From Caldilineaceae bacterium (lineage in GTDB: Bacteria; Chloroflexota; Anaerolineae; Caldilineales; Caldilineaceae), in NCBI GenBank assembly GCA_026645575.1, contig JAPKMW010000037.1:27622-91621 (forward strand): a stretch of DNA of 64,000 nucleotides. The letters run 5' to 3'. The notes under the pieces were generated by a model. That model was not told the origin of the DNA, did no database searches, and was given only the letters and a program-made list of their open reading frames with translations. The position numbers and the translations under genes are program-made. Every line of letters starts with the position of its first letter. The first letter of the stretch is position 1. Below are positions 63,924 to 64,000 of the stretch, one piece after another.

Positions 63924-64000
63924 GTATCCATCCAGAAATTGGGATAGGGGAGAATTAAACAAAATGATGTAACTCATGGAAAATGGTTTGTGCCAACAAA

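Overview
The window reads as a chromosomal segment of a Chloroflexota bacterium, probably an aerobic or facultatively aerobic member of the Anaerolineae/Caldilineae side of the phylum. This is inferred, not proven. The basis is a complete Alternative Complex III plus caa3 oxidase operon, BTAD-AAA-TPR and TPR-CHAT giant regulators, secreted SdrD-B and post-COAP-type proteins, frequent TTG starts, and intergenic spaces packed with long inverted repeats. I saw no rRNA, tRNA or CRISPR array.

Layout. 1-8.5 kb (+): envelope/sensing cluster with two solute-binding-domain/VWA fusion proteins, a stand-alone solute-binding-like protein, PspA, a membrane coiled-coil protein and a Leu/Ile/Val-type binding lipoprotein, with no transporter permease or ATPase. 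8.6-13.3 kb (-): galT, ROK sugar kinase, a frameshifted endonuclease V, a radical SAM protein and a HAD hydrolase. 13.4-19.6 kb (+): complete mrpABCDEFG Na+/H+ antiporter operon. 19.6-20.75 kb: IS982-like insertion sequence with a duplicated left end. 21-34.6 kb: mixed genes, including three secreted proteins that share a C-terminal FLP/YLP motif, a Gfo/Idh oxidoreductase, maf-rsgA-rarD-serine hydrolase, and a GYD protein. 34.7-38.1 kb (+): SARP/BTAD-like AAA-TPR regulator. 38.3-53.2 kb (-): actA-B-(DUF3140)-C-D-E-(DUF2243)-F, a conserved membrane protein, sco, ctaC, ctaD, ctaE, ctaF. 53.4-54.8 kb (-): ChaB, LOG-family protein and a small membrane protein. 55-60.1 kb (-): TPR-CHAT protease, zinc-finger anti-sigma-like protein and sigma factor. 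60.4-64 kb: a large CehA/McbA-like metallohydrolase (-) and a cyclase-family hydrolase (+).

How the parts fit together. The act-cta operon would oxidise menaquinol and pass electrons through haem-c subunits to a proton-pumping caa3 oxidase, with Sco loading CuA. Mrp would convert the proton gradient into Na+ export and pH control. PspA and the VWA/solute-binding proteins suggest envelope surveillance.

The two strongest candidates for an undescribed system are (i) the sigma / zinc-finger anti-sigma / TPR-CHAT trio, which resembles the protease-sigma logic of Craspase but without any CRISPR component, and (ii) the permease-less VWA/solute-binding/PspA cluster. A third theme is genome architecture. 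Many intergenic spaces hold long hairpins whose first bases are the stop codon of the preceding gene. Several repeat families recur across the window.
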